Origin: Omnitrophica WOR_2 bacterium RIFCSPHIGHO2_02_FULL_67_20 | GTDB taxonomy: Bacteria > Omnitrophota > Gorgyraeia > Aquiviventales > Aquiviventaceae | DNA: 32,068 nucleotides | Direction of reading: 5' to 3' | Assembly (NCBI GenBank): GCA_001805695.1 | Contig: MHGT01000007.1 | Coordinates: 19,001 to 51,068 of the forward strand | Part shown: positions 21,755 to 30,063 of the stretch, piece by piece | Layout: the number at the start of each line of letters is the position of its first letter | Position numbering within the stretch: the stretch's first letter is position 1 | Position numbers and translations under genes: made by a program | Notes under the pieces: generated by a model | The model's database searches: none | The model's input: only the letters and a program-made list of their open reading frames with translations | What the model was told of the DNA's origin: nothing

Positions 21755-23464
21755 ATGATCACCCGATCGGCGGTTTCCCGTCCCTCCTCATGGCTGGCCG
21801 ACTGCAGCGTGGTGGCGCTGCTCGCCGCCCTGCTCTACGGAGTGGTGCAGGTGGGCCGGCACTGGCAGGCGCCGCTCCAGCTGCGGGTGGACATTGACCT
21901 GAGCCTGTGGGCGCTGCCCGGCTATACCCTGCTGTCGCTCTTGCGGGGTAGTGCCGCCTACGGCGTCTCGCTGGGGTTGGCCCTCGCCTACGGCTACACC
22001 GCCGCGCACCGGCCGCGCGCCGAGCGGCTCCTCCTGCCGCTGCTGGACGTCCTGCAGTCCATCCCGGTGCTCGGCTTCCTGCCCGGTGCGGTCCTCGTCC
22101 TGGTGGCGCTCTTCCCCCGCACCAACACCGGTCTGGAACTCGCCTCTATCCTCATGATCGTCACGAGCCAGGTCTGGAACCTCGCGTTCAGCTTCTACCA
22201 GTCGCTGCGCGGTATTCCCCTCGAGCTTCGGGAAGCTTCGCGGGTCTACCAGTTCAACTGGTGGCAGTGCTTCCGCCGCGTCGAGCTGCCCGCCGCCGCG
22301 GTCGGCCTGGCGTGGAACAGCATGATGGCGATGGCCGGCGGGTGGTTCTTCCTCATGGTGTGCGAGTCGTTCACGCTGGGCTCCCACGACTTCCGCCTCC
22401 CGGGCCTGGGCGCCTACATGAGTGCCGCGATTAGCCAGCGCTCCACGCGAGCTATCGTCGCCGGTCTGGCCGCCATGGTGGTGATGATCACGCTCGTGGA
22501 CCTGTGCGTCTGGCGGCCGGTCCTGGTCTGGGTGCAAAAGTTCCGCATGGAAGAGACGGCGGCTGGAGGCCGGCGGGAGACGCTCCTCCTGACGTGGCTC
22601 CGCCACTCGTGGTTGGCGCGCTCGGCGATGGCCACGGTGGCGCATCCCATCAGCGAGTGGCTCGCGACCGCTACCCATCCGCTCCACGAGCCGCCGGCCC
22701 CTCCGGTGGTGGCGGCCCGCGCGGCGCGTGTGCTGAGCTGGCTGGGTGCCGCCCTCGGTGGTCTCCTCATCATCTGGGCGGCCGTCCGGCTGGTCCGGCT
22801 GCTCGGCGGGCTGAGCCTGGCTGAATGGCTGGATGTGCTGGCCGGGTCGGCGCTGACGTGCGTGCGGGTTTTCGCGGCGGTCCTGCTCGGCAGTCTGTGG
22901 GTGATCCCGGTGGGGATCTGGATCGGCCGGTCGGAGCAATGGCGCAGCCGCTTCCAGCCGCTGGTGCAGATCGCCGCGTCGTTTCCCGCCCCGATGCTCT
23001 ATCCCTTGATCCTCCTCACGCTCCATGCGCTGGGGTGGGGGTTGGGGGTCGGGGCGGTGCTCTTCATGCTCATCGGGACCCAGTGGTATATGCTGTTCAA
23101 CGTGCTCGCCGGAGTCTCCGCCGTGCCCACGGAGCTGCGAGAGGCGGCCCGGGCGTATCGCTTCACCTCGAGCCAGCGGTGGCGCGTCGTCTGGTGGCCG
23201 GCAGTGTTCCCCTACCTCATCACGGGATGGGTCACGGCGGCCGGGAGCGCCTGGAACGCCAGCATCGTCGCGGAGTACGTGTCCGTTGGGCCGCAGATCT
23301 TCGTGACGAAGGGGCTGGGCTCGCTGATTTCGCTCGCCGCCAGCCAGGGCCGCTATGATGTGCTCTCGGCCGGCGTGCTGACGATGGCGGTCCTGGTCGT
23401 CCTCATCAACCGGTACCTGTGGAAGCCGCTCTACCGGCTTGCTGAAACGCGCTACGCGCTCTGA
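21755..23464 (+). CDS. ABC transporter permease, NitT/TauT-like, two fused permease domains
   Basis: Two EAA-like loops (ELREASRVYQFNWWQCFRRVELP and ELREAARAYRFTSSQRWRVVWWPAVFP), multiple TM segments; ATG 21755 or TTG 21740. Confidence 0.85.
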   Translation: MITRSAVSRPSSWLADCSVVALLAALLYGVVQVGRHWQAPLQLRVDIDLSLWALPGYTLLSLLRGSAAYGVSLGLALAYGYTAAHRPRAERLLLPLLDVLQSIPVLGFLPGAVLVLVALFPRTNTGLELASILMIVTSQVWNLAFSFYQSLRGIPLELREASRVYQFNWWQCFRRVELPAAAVGLAWNSMMAMAGGWFFLMVCESFTLGSHDFRLPGLGAYMSAAISQRSTRAIVAGLAAMVVMITLVDLCVWRPVLVWVQKFRMEETAAGGRRETLLLTWLRHSWLARSAMATVAHPISEWLATATHPLHEPPAPPVVAARAARVLSWLGAALGGLLIIWAAVRLVRLLGGLSLAEWLDVLAGSALTCVRVFAAVLLGSLWVIPVGIWIGRSEQWRSRFQPLVQIAASFPAPMLYPLILLTLHALGWGLGVGAVLFMLIGTQWYMLFNVLAGVSAVPTELREAARAYRFTSSQRWRVVWWPAVFPYLITGWVTAAGSAWNASIVAEYVSVGPQIFVTKGLGSLISLAASQGRYDVLSAGVLTMAVLVVLINRYLWKPLYRLAETRYAL

Positions 23465-23477
23465 CGCGACACCCGCC

Positions 23478-24815
23478 ATGCCTGCTGAGACGCCGAACGG
23501 ACACGACCCGCTCGTGAAGCTCGCGAGCGTCGGACACGTGTTTTCGCTGCCGTCCGGCAAGCCGCTCCCGGTCCTGGAAGACATCAACCTCACGCTCGCC
23601 GAGCAGGAGCTGGTGGTTATCCTGGGGCCCTCGGGCTGCGGGAAGTCGACGATCGTGCGCATCGCCGCCGGGCTCCTGAGCCCCACCCACGGCGAGGTGA
23701 CGTACCGCGGACGCCCGGTGCTCGAACCCAACCCGCACGTCGCACTCGTCTTCCAGCAGTTCGCGCTCTTTCCCTGGCTGACCGTCGCCCAGAACATCGA
23801 GCAAGCACTCCTGCCTCAAGGGGTCGGCGCCGACGCCCGGCGCCATCGCGTGGCCGAGGTCATCTCGCTCATCGGGCTGGACGGATTTGAGGAGGCCTAC
23901 CCCCGCGAGCTCTCCAGTGGGATGAAGCAGCGCGTCGGCATCGCCCGGGCGCTGGTGGTGCAGCCCGAGCTGCTCTGCATGGACGAGCCGTTCAGCCAGG
24001 TGGATGCGCTCACCGCGGAGACGCTGCGCAACGAGGTCATCAGCCTCTGGCGGGACACCCGCAAATCGCCCCGCGCCATCCTCCTCGTCAGCCACGACAT
24101 CCACGAGGCGGTCTTCATGGCGAGCCGTATCCTCATCATGTCCGCCAATCCCGGCCGTCTCAAAGCCGCCATCGAGAACCCGATGCCCTATCCGCGCGAC
24201 CCGCGCTCGAGCGCCTACCAGGCGCTGGTGGACCGCCTCCACGACGCCATCACCGGCGTGTACCTGCCGGAGCAGGCGGCCGAGTCCCGGCCGGCCACCA
24301 TCCTGGCCGGGCTCCTGGGCCTTTCGGCGATCACCTCCATTCCGATGGTCGAGGTGCGTGAGGTGATCGGCCTCTTGGACGCGGTCCGGAGCCAGGGCGG
24401 GGACGTGGAGTTTTTCCGGCTCACGGCGGAGCTGGGGCGGGCGTTCACGCGGATCCTCCTGGCCGCCAAGGCCGCGGAGCTCCTGCAATTCCTGGAGACG
24501 CCCCATGACCACCTCGTGCTGACGGAGCGGGGACGCCAGTTCCTGGCCGCCCCCCGCGCGATGCGCAAGCAGCTCTTCCGCGAGCAGCTCCTCCAGGTGC
24601 CGCTGGTAAAGCGGGTGCGGGAGATGCTGGAGCACAGCCCCGAGCACCGCCTGGCCAAGGACATCCTGCTGGAAGAGCTGGCCATCCAGTGCCCGCAGGA
24701 GGACCCGAAACGGCTCTTGCGCATCCTGAGCAACTGGGGCCGCTTCGCGGACCTCTGGACGTCGACCGCCGAGCGCGGCACGCTCACCCTGCTGGGCACC
24801 GCAGCGCCCAAATGA
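23478..24815 (+). CDS. ABC transporter ATP-binding protein, NitT/TauT-like, with C-terminal AAA-associated-like domain
   Basis: ILGPSGCGKSTIVRIAAGLL, ELSSGMKQRVGIARALVVQPELLCMDEPFSQVDALTAETLR; about 170-aa C-terminal extension. Confidence 0.9.
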   Translation: MPAETPNGHDPLVKLASVGHVFSLPSGKPLPVLEDINLTLAEQELVVILGPSGCGKSTIVRIAAGLLSPTHGEVTYRGRPVLEPNPHVALVFQQFALFPWLTVAQNIEQALLPQGVGADARRHRVAEVISLIGLDGFEEAYPRELSSGMKQRVGIARALVVQPELLCMDEPFSQVDALTAETLRNEVISLWRDTRKSPRAILLVSHDIHEAVFMASRILIMSANPGRLKAAIENPMPYPRDPRSSAYQALVDRLHDAITGVYLPEQAAESRPATILAGLLGLSAITSIPMVEVREVIGLLDAVRSQGGDVEFFRLTAELGRAFTRILLAAKAAELLQFLETPHDHLVLTERGRQFLAAPRAMRKQLFREQLLQVPLVKRVREMLEHSPEHRLAKDILLEELAIQCPQEDPKRLLRILSNWGRFADLWTSTAERGTLTLLGTAAPK

Positions 24816-25531
24816 TGCGCCTGCGAAAACCCCGCTTCCTGTTCGTCTACCCGCTGGCCGCGCTGCTCTTTACGGTCGGCCGCATCACCGAGCGGAATCT
24901 GCGGCTGGGCATCCTGCTGATTGCGCTCGGGGAGGCGGTGCGCCTTTGGGCCAACGGCTATGTCGGCCACGTCAAGGTCAACTGGACGGAGCAATCACGC
25001 GGGGACGCCAAGATCGGCCGGTTGATCACCGGGGGGCCCTACGCCTTCGTCCGGCACCCGCTTTACCTCGGGACGGCCGTGATCGGAGCGGGGTTCTGCC
25101 TCATCGTCGGCAGTGTCTGGCTCGCACTCCCGGCGTTCGCCGGCTTTCTGCTCATCTACCGGGTGAAGATGACCGAGGAGGAACGGACTCTGCTGAATGA
25201 ATGGGACAGCACGTACCAGCACTACCATAACGCGGTGCCCCGGTTGATGCCGTGGCGCCCGCGCTATCGGGATCGGCACGGGCGGTGGAGCTGGAAGGGG
25301 GTGGCGGCCAGCAAGGAGTGGAAGACCGCCATCTGGGTGACGGTCATGGTGATCCTGCTCTATTTCTGGGAGGAGGCGGTGCAGCAGCGCGAGCCGCTCT
25401 TCGAGAAGCGCTGGGTCCTGCACGCGTGCCTGCTGGTGGTCCTCGTGGCGCTGATGGCGACCGACGGCCTCGTCGAGCTCATCAAGCGGCGGGGACGGGC
25501 GGGCCGCAGCGCACAGCCAGTTCATAAATAG
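24812..25531 (+). CDS. Isoprenylcysteine carboxyl methyltransferase / PEMT-like membrane protein
   Basis: LITGGPYAFVRHPLYLGTAVIGAGFCLIVGS...YRVKMTEEERTLLNEWDSTYQHYHNAVPRLMPW; ATGA overlap with upstream gene. Confidence 0.82.
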   Translation: MMRLRKPRFLFVYPLAALLFTVGRITERNLRLGILLIALGEAVRLWANGYVGHVKVNWTEQSRGDAKIGRLITGGPYAFVRHPLYLGTAVIGAGFCLIVGSVWLALPAFAGFLLIYRVKMTEEERTLLNEWDSTYQHYHNAVPRLMPWRPRYRDRHGRWSWKGVAASKEWKTAIWVTVMVILLYFWEEAVQQREPLFEKRWVLHACLLVVLVALMATDGLVELIKRRGRAGRSAQPVHK

Positions 25532-25542
25532 AGAAGTTGAGC

Positions 25543-26316
25543 ATGGCGCCGCCTCTGCATTTCACTGAGCAGGGCACTGGAACCGCGCTGCTGCTCCTGC
25601 ACGCGTTCCCGCTGTCGCACGCGATGTGGAGCGGGGAGCTCGCGCGCTTTGCGACGATGCGGCGCGTGATCACGCCTGATTTGCCGGGGTTCGGCCGCTC
25701 GCCGCGGCTCACCACACCGTCCATTCCCGCCATGGCCCGGGCGGTGGCCGCGCTGCTGGATGGGCTGGGCATCCGCGAGCCGGTGATGCTGGGCGGCCTC
25801 TCCATGGGCGGCTACGTCGCGCTCGAGTTCTTCCGGCAGTTTCCCGATCGGGTGAAGGCGCTGGGGCTCTTCTCCACGCGGGCCGCGCCAGACTCGCCGG
25901 AGCAGCGCGCGGGGCGCCTGCAGTTGGCCGGCCAGCTCGCGCGGGACGGCATCGAGGCACTGATGCAGACCGCCGTTCCGAAATTACTGGGGCCAACAAC
26001 GAGGGCCCGCCGGCCCGCGGTGGCGGAGCAGGTCGAGCGGGCCGCCCGGGCGGCGAGCGTGGACGGTGTTGCCGATGCGCTGCGCGCCATGGCCGCGCGC
26101 GCGGATTCGCGGCCCCTGCTCGCCGCCATTGGGTGTCCGACGCTGGTCGTGGCCGGCGGCGAGGACCGAGTGATTCCCGTTGCTGAGAGCGAAGCGATGG
26201 CCAAGGCGATTCCCGGTGCTCAGCTCGCAGTGATCCCGGAGGCCGGCCATGTGGTCAACCTCGAGCAGCCGGATGCGTTTCAGGGCATTGTGGAAGCCTG
26301 GATCCGTCACAATTGA
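25543..26316 (+). CDS. Alpha/beta fold hydrolase
   Basis: LLLLHAFPLSHAMWSGEL, VMLGGLSMGGYVALEFFRQFPDRV, TLVVAGGEDRVIPVAESEAMAKAIPGAQLAVIPEAGHVVNLEQPDAF. Confidence 0.95.
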   Translation: MAPPLHFTEQGTGTALLLLHAFPLSHAMWSGELARFATMRRVITPDLPGFGRSPRLTTPSIPAMARAVAALLDGLGIREPVMLGGLSMGGYVALEFFRQFPDRVKALGLFSTRAAPDSPEQRAGRLQLAGQLARDGIEALMQTAVPKLLGPTTRARRPAVAEQVERAARAASVDGVADALRAMAARADSRPLLAAIGCPTLVVAGGEDRVIPVAESEAMAKAIPGAQLAVIPEAGHVVNLEQPDAFQGIVEAWIRHN

Positions 26317-26323
26317 AAGGAAA

Positions 26324-26351
26324 GGTGCCAGCTACCGCGGTGCCTGGCACC
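26324..26351. repeat. GGTGCCAG...CTGGCACC hairpin (REP-like motif)
   Basis: GGTGCCAG 26324-26331, CTGGCACC 26344-26351; alternative GGTGCC-T-GGCACC. Confidence 0.55.
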
Positions 26352-26390
26352 GGGCTGAAGAAGATAAACGGCTGTGGCGAATAAGACCTC

Positions 26391-26419
26391 TTGCCAAGTG
26401 ATAACAGATATGTTATCAT
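26391..26419 (+). promoter_or_regulatory. Promoter with overlapping perfect operator palindrome for the TA-like locus
   Basis: TTGCCA 26391-26396, 17-bp spacer, TATCAT 26414-26419; TGATAACA-GATA-TGTTATCA at 26399-26418. Confidence 0.7.
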
Positions 26420-26437
26420 TCTATCGGAGTCAGATCA

Positions 26438-26570
26438 GTGCTGGAAGTCCTGTACTACCCTGAAGGGAGCCGCGTGGCTGGTTCACAGCGTTGAGAAGAA
26501 GAGCGCGAAAACGCCAAGGGATGATCTTGAGCTCGCAAGAAGGAGGCTAAAGGAGGTGACGGCTCGATGA
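26438..26570 (+). pseudogene. HigB/Gp49-like toxin remnant, internally deleted and frameshifted
   Basis: GTG 26438 gives VLEVLYYPEGSR; another frame gives AAWLVHSVEKKSAKTPRDDLELARRRLKEVTAR ending at TGA 26568-26570, which overlaps the antitoxin ATG. Confidence 0.7.
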
Positions 26571-26869
26571 GAGGCTTCGACAAGCACTTGCATGAACTAC
26601 TGGAAGCGCACCCGGAAGCGGCATTGGAGCACGCCAAGCTGTTCGCCGAGCTTCCGCTGCCGACGCAGCTGGCCATCATGCGCCGCCGAAGGAAGCTGTC
26701 TCAACGCGCCTTGGCAAGAAAGCTGAGGGTGCGTCAGCCTCATGTGGCTCGGACCGAAAGCGTCCGTCACGACCCACGCATCTCCTCGGTTGTCCGGGCC
26801 GCTAAAGCGGTTCGCTGCCATGTTCTGCTCGTACCGGATGAAGAGCTAAAACGGATCGCGGTGGCGTAA
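26567..26869 (+). CDS. XRE-family HTH protein (antitoxin-like)
   Basis: LPLPTQLAIMRRRRKLSQRALARKLRVRQPHVARTES...DPRISSVVRAAKAVRCHVLLVPDEE. Confidence 0.85.
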   Translation: MRGFDKHLHELLEAHPEAALEHAKLFAELPLPTQLAIMRRRRKLSQRALARKLRVRQPHVARTESVRHDPRISSVVRAAKAVRCHVLLVPDEELKRIAVA

Positions 26870-26885
26870 CAGTCAGGCGTTATTC

Positions 26886-26920
26886 ACGGCCCGTCGGATG
26901 ACCGGCGGGCCGTTTTTGTG
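26886..26920 (+). terminator. Rho-independent terminator after antitoxin gene
   Basis: GGCCCGTCGG-ATGA-CCGGCGGGCC followed by GTTTTTG. Confidence 0.8.
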
Positions 26921-27133
26921 TCCGTGAGAAGCAGGTAGGAGTAAAATAAACTGGTTACTTGTGCCCGGCGCAAGATGGCGCTGAAGCTGCTGAAGGAACT
27001 GAATGGGTATGAATAAGTGTTTCAGCGCGAGCAGGAAATGGTAATGTGGCATCGGAAGTTCCCTGGAATTCCTTGATCATTCCTAAGGTGGTGCCGGATA
27101 AGCAGTGGTCCGTGACGACCCGAGAGCAGTCTG

Positions 27134-27757
27134 ATGAGCAACCAAAGAGCCAATAGCGGAGAGCATGATGCTTGGAGAGTGCTCTTGCCGGTCATCATTG
27201 GTGGAGTGCTCGCAACAGTTGGCGGCATCGTAAGCCAGTATTGTGCGTCGCAGTTTCAATTCTCGACTGAAGCTCGCATCGAGAAGATTCAGGAACAGCG
27301 CCAGGTCTTTGCGCGGCTCATGGGGCGGAAGTTTGCCACCAAGCAACTGCATGTCTCTCGTTACGAGGCGCTCGTCTTTTCTGATTATCACGAGGCGCGT
27401 TGGAAGCGCGCTGGCTCGCCGAACGATTCTCTCGACCTGCAAGAGGCACAGCGCTGGATGCACCGTAGCGAGGATCTTGTTTTCGAGATCGTAAGGAACA
27501 ACCAAATCCTCTTTGAAGACATCGGAGTCGCCCGTGCGCTGTTCCCCAATACGCCGCGCCTTCGCGAATTGGTGGATCGGATTTACAGCTTCAAGGCCCT
27601 GAAAATGTCACAACCTCCAGATGATGCTTCGTTGGAGGAGTTGGTCCAGTGGAAGGACGAGTCTGTTCGGCAGCTACAGTCGGTGGTTGATCGCGAATAC
27701 GGAGAACCAATCGATGAGCTTCTGGTCTACCTCTCGCAGCAGCTTCCGATGGATTGA
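27134..27757 (+). CDS. Hypothetical protein with single N-terminal TM segment
   Basis: VLLPVIIGGVLATVGGIVSQYC then a long soluble, probably helical region; intact ORF, low-GC context. Confidence 0.6.
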   Translation: MSNQRANSGEHDAWRVLLPVIIGGVLATVGGIVSQYCASQFQFSTEARIEKIQEQRQVFARLMGRKFATKQLHVSRYEALVFSDYHEARWKRAGSPNDSLDLQEAQRWMHRSEDLVFEIVRNNQILFEDIGVARALFPNTPRLRELVDRIYSFKALKMSQPPDDASLEELVQWKDESVRQLQSVVDREYGEPIDELLVYLSQQLPMD

Positions 27758-27869
27758 GTTCGGTGGCGGAGCTCTCGAAAGATTTGCCTAACCGAGGTAT
27801 ACACCCGGAACGGAATTCCGGTGACACAATACTATTTCCGAAATGAATAAGCCTCTCGCGGTCGTTACG

Positions 27870-28085
27870 TACGGATGTTCCCTCGACTTGCTCTGCGGCC
27901 GCTTCGCGGCCGTCAAATAAAATGTGGATGAGGGGTCCGGTTGTTCCCTCGTCGCGGATCTCGGCCGTCGGCCTCGACCGCTCCTCAGTTTGGGAGGAAC
28001 ACCTTAGTAATATGTGGATGTGGGGTCCGGTTGTTGCCTCGTCGGAGATCTCCGCCTTCGGCGTCGACTCCTCCTCGGCATCAAC
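27870..28085. repeat. Degenerate direct repeats, two clear copies offset 90 bp plus a partial upstream copy
   Basis: ATGTGGATGAGGGGTCCGGTTGTTCCCTCGTC (27922 on) versus ATGTGGATGTGGGGTCCGGTTGTTGCCTCGTC (28012 on); each has an internal CGGCCGCTTCGCGGCCG / CCGCCTTCGGCG-type palindrome. Confidence 0.8.
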
Positions 28086-28150
28086 CATAGGTCTGGAGTG
28101 AGGATGGTCCTCAGATGAGTAAGAGCATTTTTCTCCAGACCTATGGTTGA
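28081..28150. repeat. 18-bp perfect inverted repeat with 34-nt loop
   Basis: TCAACCATAGGTCTGGAG (28081-28098) / CTCCAGACCTATGGTTGA (28133-28150). Confidence 0.9.
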
Positions 28151-28294
28151 CCATATGTGTCTAAAAGGGGGATTCCTGATAGGGAGATTTGGTGGAGGAG
28201 ACCAAGAAGGCTTGGTAGCGCTTCCTTAGTGCTTCAGACGGTGGCTGAGGGGTTGCAGGTGGCGCTGGCCTCGACGTAACCAGGGAGCCGTAAA

Positions 28295-28675
28295 ATGGTG
28301 GTCAACGAGGCGTTCGGCTGGTTGTGGATTGTGCTGGGTTTCGCTTCAGGAACGCTCCTGGGGCTGAAGTTCCAGAGCGAAAGCTGGCTGGGAGGCTACG
28401 GTTCTCACAGACGGCGACTGATTCGCCTGGGCCACATTTCCTTCCTGGGACTTGGATTTTTGAACATCCTGTTCGCACATAGTCTTCCGCAACTTCGCCT
28501 GAGCCAGGCATGGTTATCGCTGGCTTCGTGGAGTTTGATGCTCGGAGGTGTGACCATGCCAGTGTGCTGTGGCTTGATGGCATGGCGGAAGAATCTGCAA
28601 CCAATTTTCGCCATCCCAGTCGTTGCCCTTCTCATCGGTGCGTTCCTGGTGCTGATCGGTATGGTGCAGCCATGA
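28295..28675 (+). CDS. Small multi-TM hypothetical membrane protein
   Basis: WLWIVLGFASGTLLGL, HISFLGLGFLNILFA, LSLASWSLMLGGVTMPV, FAIPVVALLIGAFLVLIGM; SD AGGGAG; ATGA overlap with next gene. Confidence 0.75.
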   Translation: MVVNEAFGWLWIVLGFASGTLLGLKFQSESWLGGYGSHRRRLIRLGHISFLGLGFLNILFAHSLPQLRLSQAWLSLASWSLMLGGVTMPVCCGLMAWRKNLQPIFAIPVVALLIGAFLVLIGMVQP

Positions 28676-30063
28676 AAGTCGGCTTCATCGCCATGAGTGG
28701 TGTGCGAGCGTACAACGAGGAACTCACGCGAATTGGGCTGACGCTTCCTGGTTTTGTCGAACGCAGCCAGGTCATTGCTTCATTGCCGAGCCTTTCACTT
28801 CTGACATTGGCGGCGATGACTCCACCGCCAATCGAGGTTGAGTATCGTGAGATCAAAGATTTGCGAAACACACCACCCCTTCCTACCGATTACGATCTGG
28901 TCGCCATCTCGTCCTTCTCTGCCCAAATCTACGAAGCCTACCAAGTCGCCGATGAGTATCGCAGACAGGGAATCCCTGTGGTTCTTGGCGGGCTTCATGT
29001 CAGCGTATTACCTGAAGAAGCGAAAACACATTGTACAAGTGTGGTAGTTGGCGAAGGTGAAATATCATGGGGGAAGGTTGTTGCCGATTTCGTTGCAGGG
29101 AAGCTCCAAGACTATTACACCCCTGCTGGGGAGTCGTACAACTTGGCAGACGCTCCGATTCCCCGTTACGAATTGCTAGACATCGAGCAATACAACCGGC
29201 TGACAGTCCAAACCAGTAGAGGCTGTCCTCACCGCTGCGATTTCTGCGCTAGTTCCATTCTGTTGACCCCCAAGTACAAGGTCAAACCTGTTGAACAGGT
29301 CATCGCCGAGATTCGAAGGATCAAGGCGATCTGGAAGCATCCATTCATCGAGTTCGCTGACGACAACAGCTTTGTAATTCGAGAGTATTACAAACGCCTG
29401 CTGCGTGCGCTCAAAGATGAAGGGCTTCGTTGGTTTACGGAAGCAGACATCTCCGTTGCCGAGGATGAGGGGTTGCTGCATCTGATGCGTGAAAGCGGCT
29501 GTCGGCAGGTGCTCATCGGCTTGGAAAGTCCCACACCGCAGGGCTTGGATGGCGTCGAGCAGCGGCGAAACTGGAAACTGAAGAAACTGCCGGACTACGA
29601 GTCAGCGATTCGTACCATTCAAGGGCATGGGATCACTGTGGATGGATGCTTCATCTTGGGACTGGATGGAGATGGTGAAGACATCTTTGATCGCGTCTAC
29701 GAGTTTGTCGAGAATACAGGATTGTATGAAGTGCAACTGACCGTACTGACGCCATTTCCTGGCACGCCGCTCTATCACCGCCTGAGACAGGAAGGGCGTT
29801 TACTCGAAGATCGAGCCTGGCACAAATGCACGCTCTTTGATGTGAATTACGTGCCCAAGCAGATGTCGGTTGAAAGGTTGGAACGTGGATTGGTGGAGCT
29901 ATCAAGAAGGATTTACGATAGTGCGTTTATTCGTGATCGAAGGAGACGCTTTTTCAAGACGCTGCGGAGAAGTGGAGTGGAGTGGTTGCAAAAAATGGAG
30001 GAGGGATGGGGCGATGAGTATCGGGACGATCAAGAAGCTGTTTGTGATCGCCGCGCTGTATGA
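28672..30063 (+). CDS. Radical SAM protein with probable N-terminal B12-binding-like domain
   Basis: VVLGGLHVSVLPEEA..VVVGEGE, TSRGCPHRCDFCAS (CxxxCxxC), FADDNSF, GLESPTPQGLD, GCFILGLDGDGED, LTVLTPFPGTPLY. Confidence 0.92.
   Translation: MKVGFIAMSGVRAYNEELTRIGLTLPGFVERSQVIASLPSLSLLTLAAMTPPPIEVEYREIKDLRNTPPLPTDYDLVAISSFSAQIYEAYQVADEYRRQGIPVVLGGLHVSVLPEEAKTHCTSVVVGEGEISWGKVVADFVAGKLQDYYTPAGESYNLADAPIPRYELLDIEQYNRLTVQTSRGCPHRCDFCASSILLTPKYKVKPVEQVIAEIRRIKAIWKHPFIEFADDNSFVIREYYKRLLRALKDEGLRWFTEADISVAEDEGLLHLMRESGCRQVLIGLESPTPQGLDGVEQRRNWKLKKLPDYESAIRTIQGHGITVDGCFILGLDGDGEDIFDRVYEFVENTGLYEVQLTVLTPFPGTPLYHRLRQEGRLLEDRAWHKCTLFDVNYVPKQMSVERLERGLVELSRRIYDSAFIRDRRRRFFKTLRRSGVEWLQKMEEGWGDEYRDDQEAVCDRRAV

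Noticed and set aside
21788-23797. 669-aa minus-strand ORF over the permease gene
   Set aside because: Arg/Pro/Glu/His-rich shadow ORF opposite a clear ABC permease; GC-skewed codon artefact.
26965-27017. Possible gene remnant MALKLLKELNGYE*
   Set aside because: Too short to assign; may be a C-terminal fragment but no family can be supported.
28081-28150. Retron-like msr/msd or rho-independent terminator for the 18-bp inverted repeat
   Set aside because: No reverse transcriptase nearby, the loop is 34 nt, and no U-tract follows the stem.
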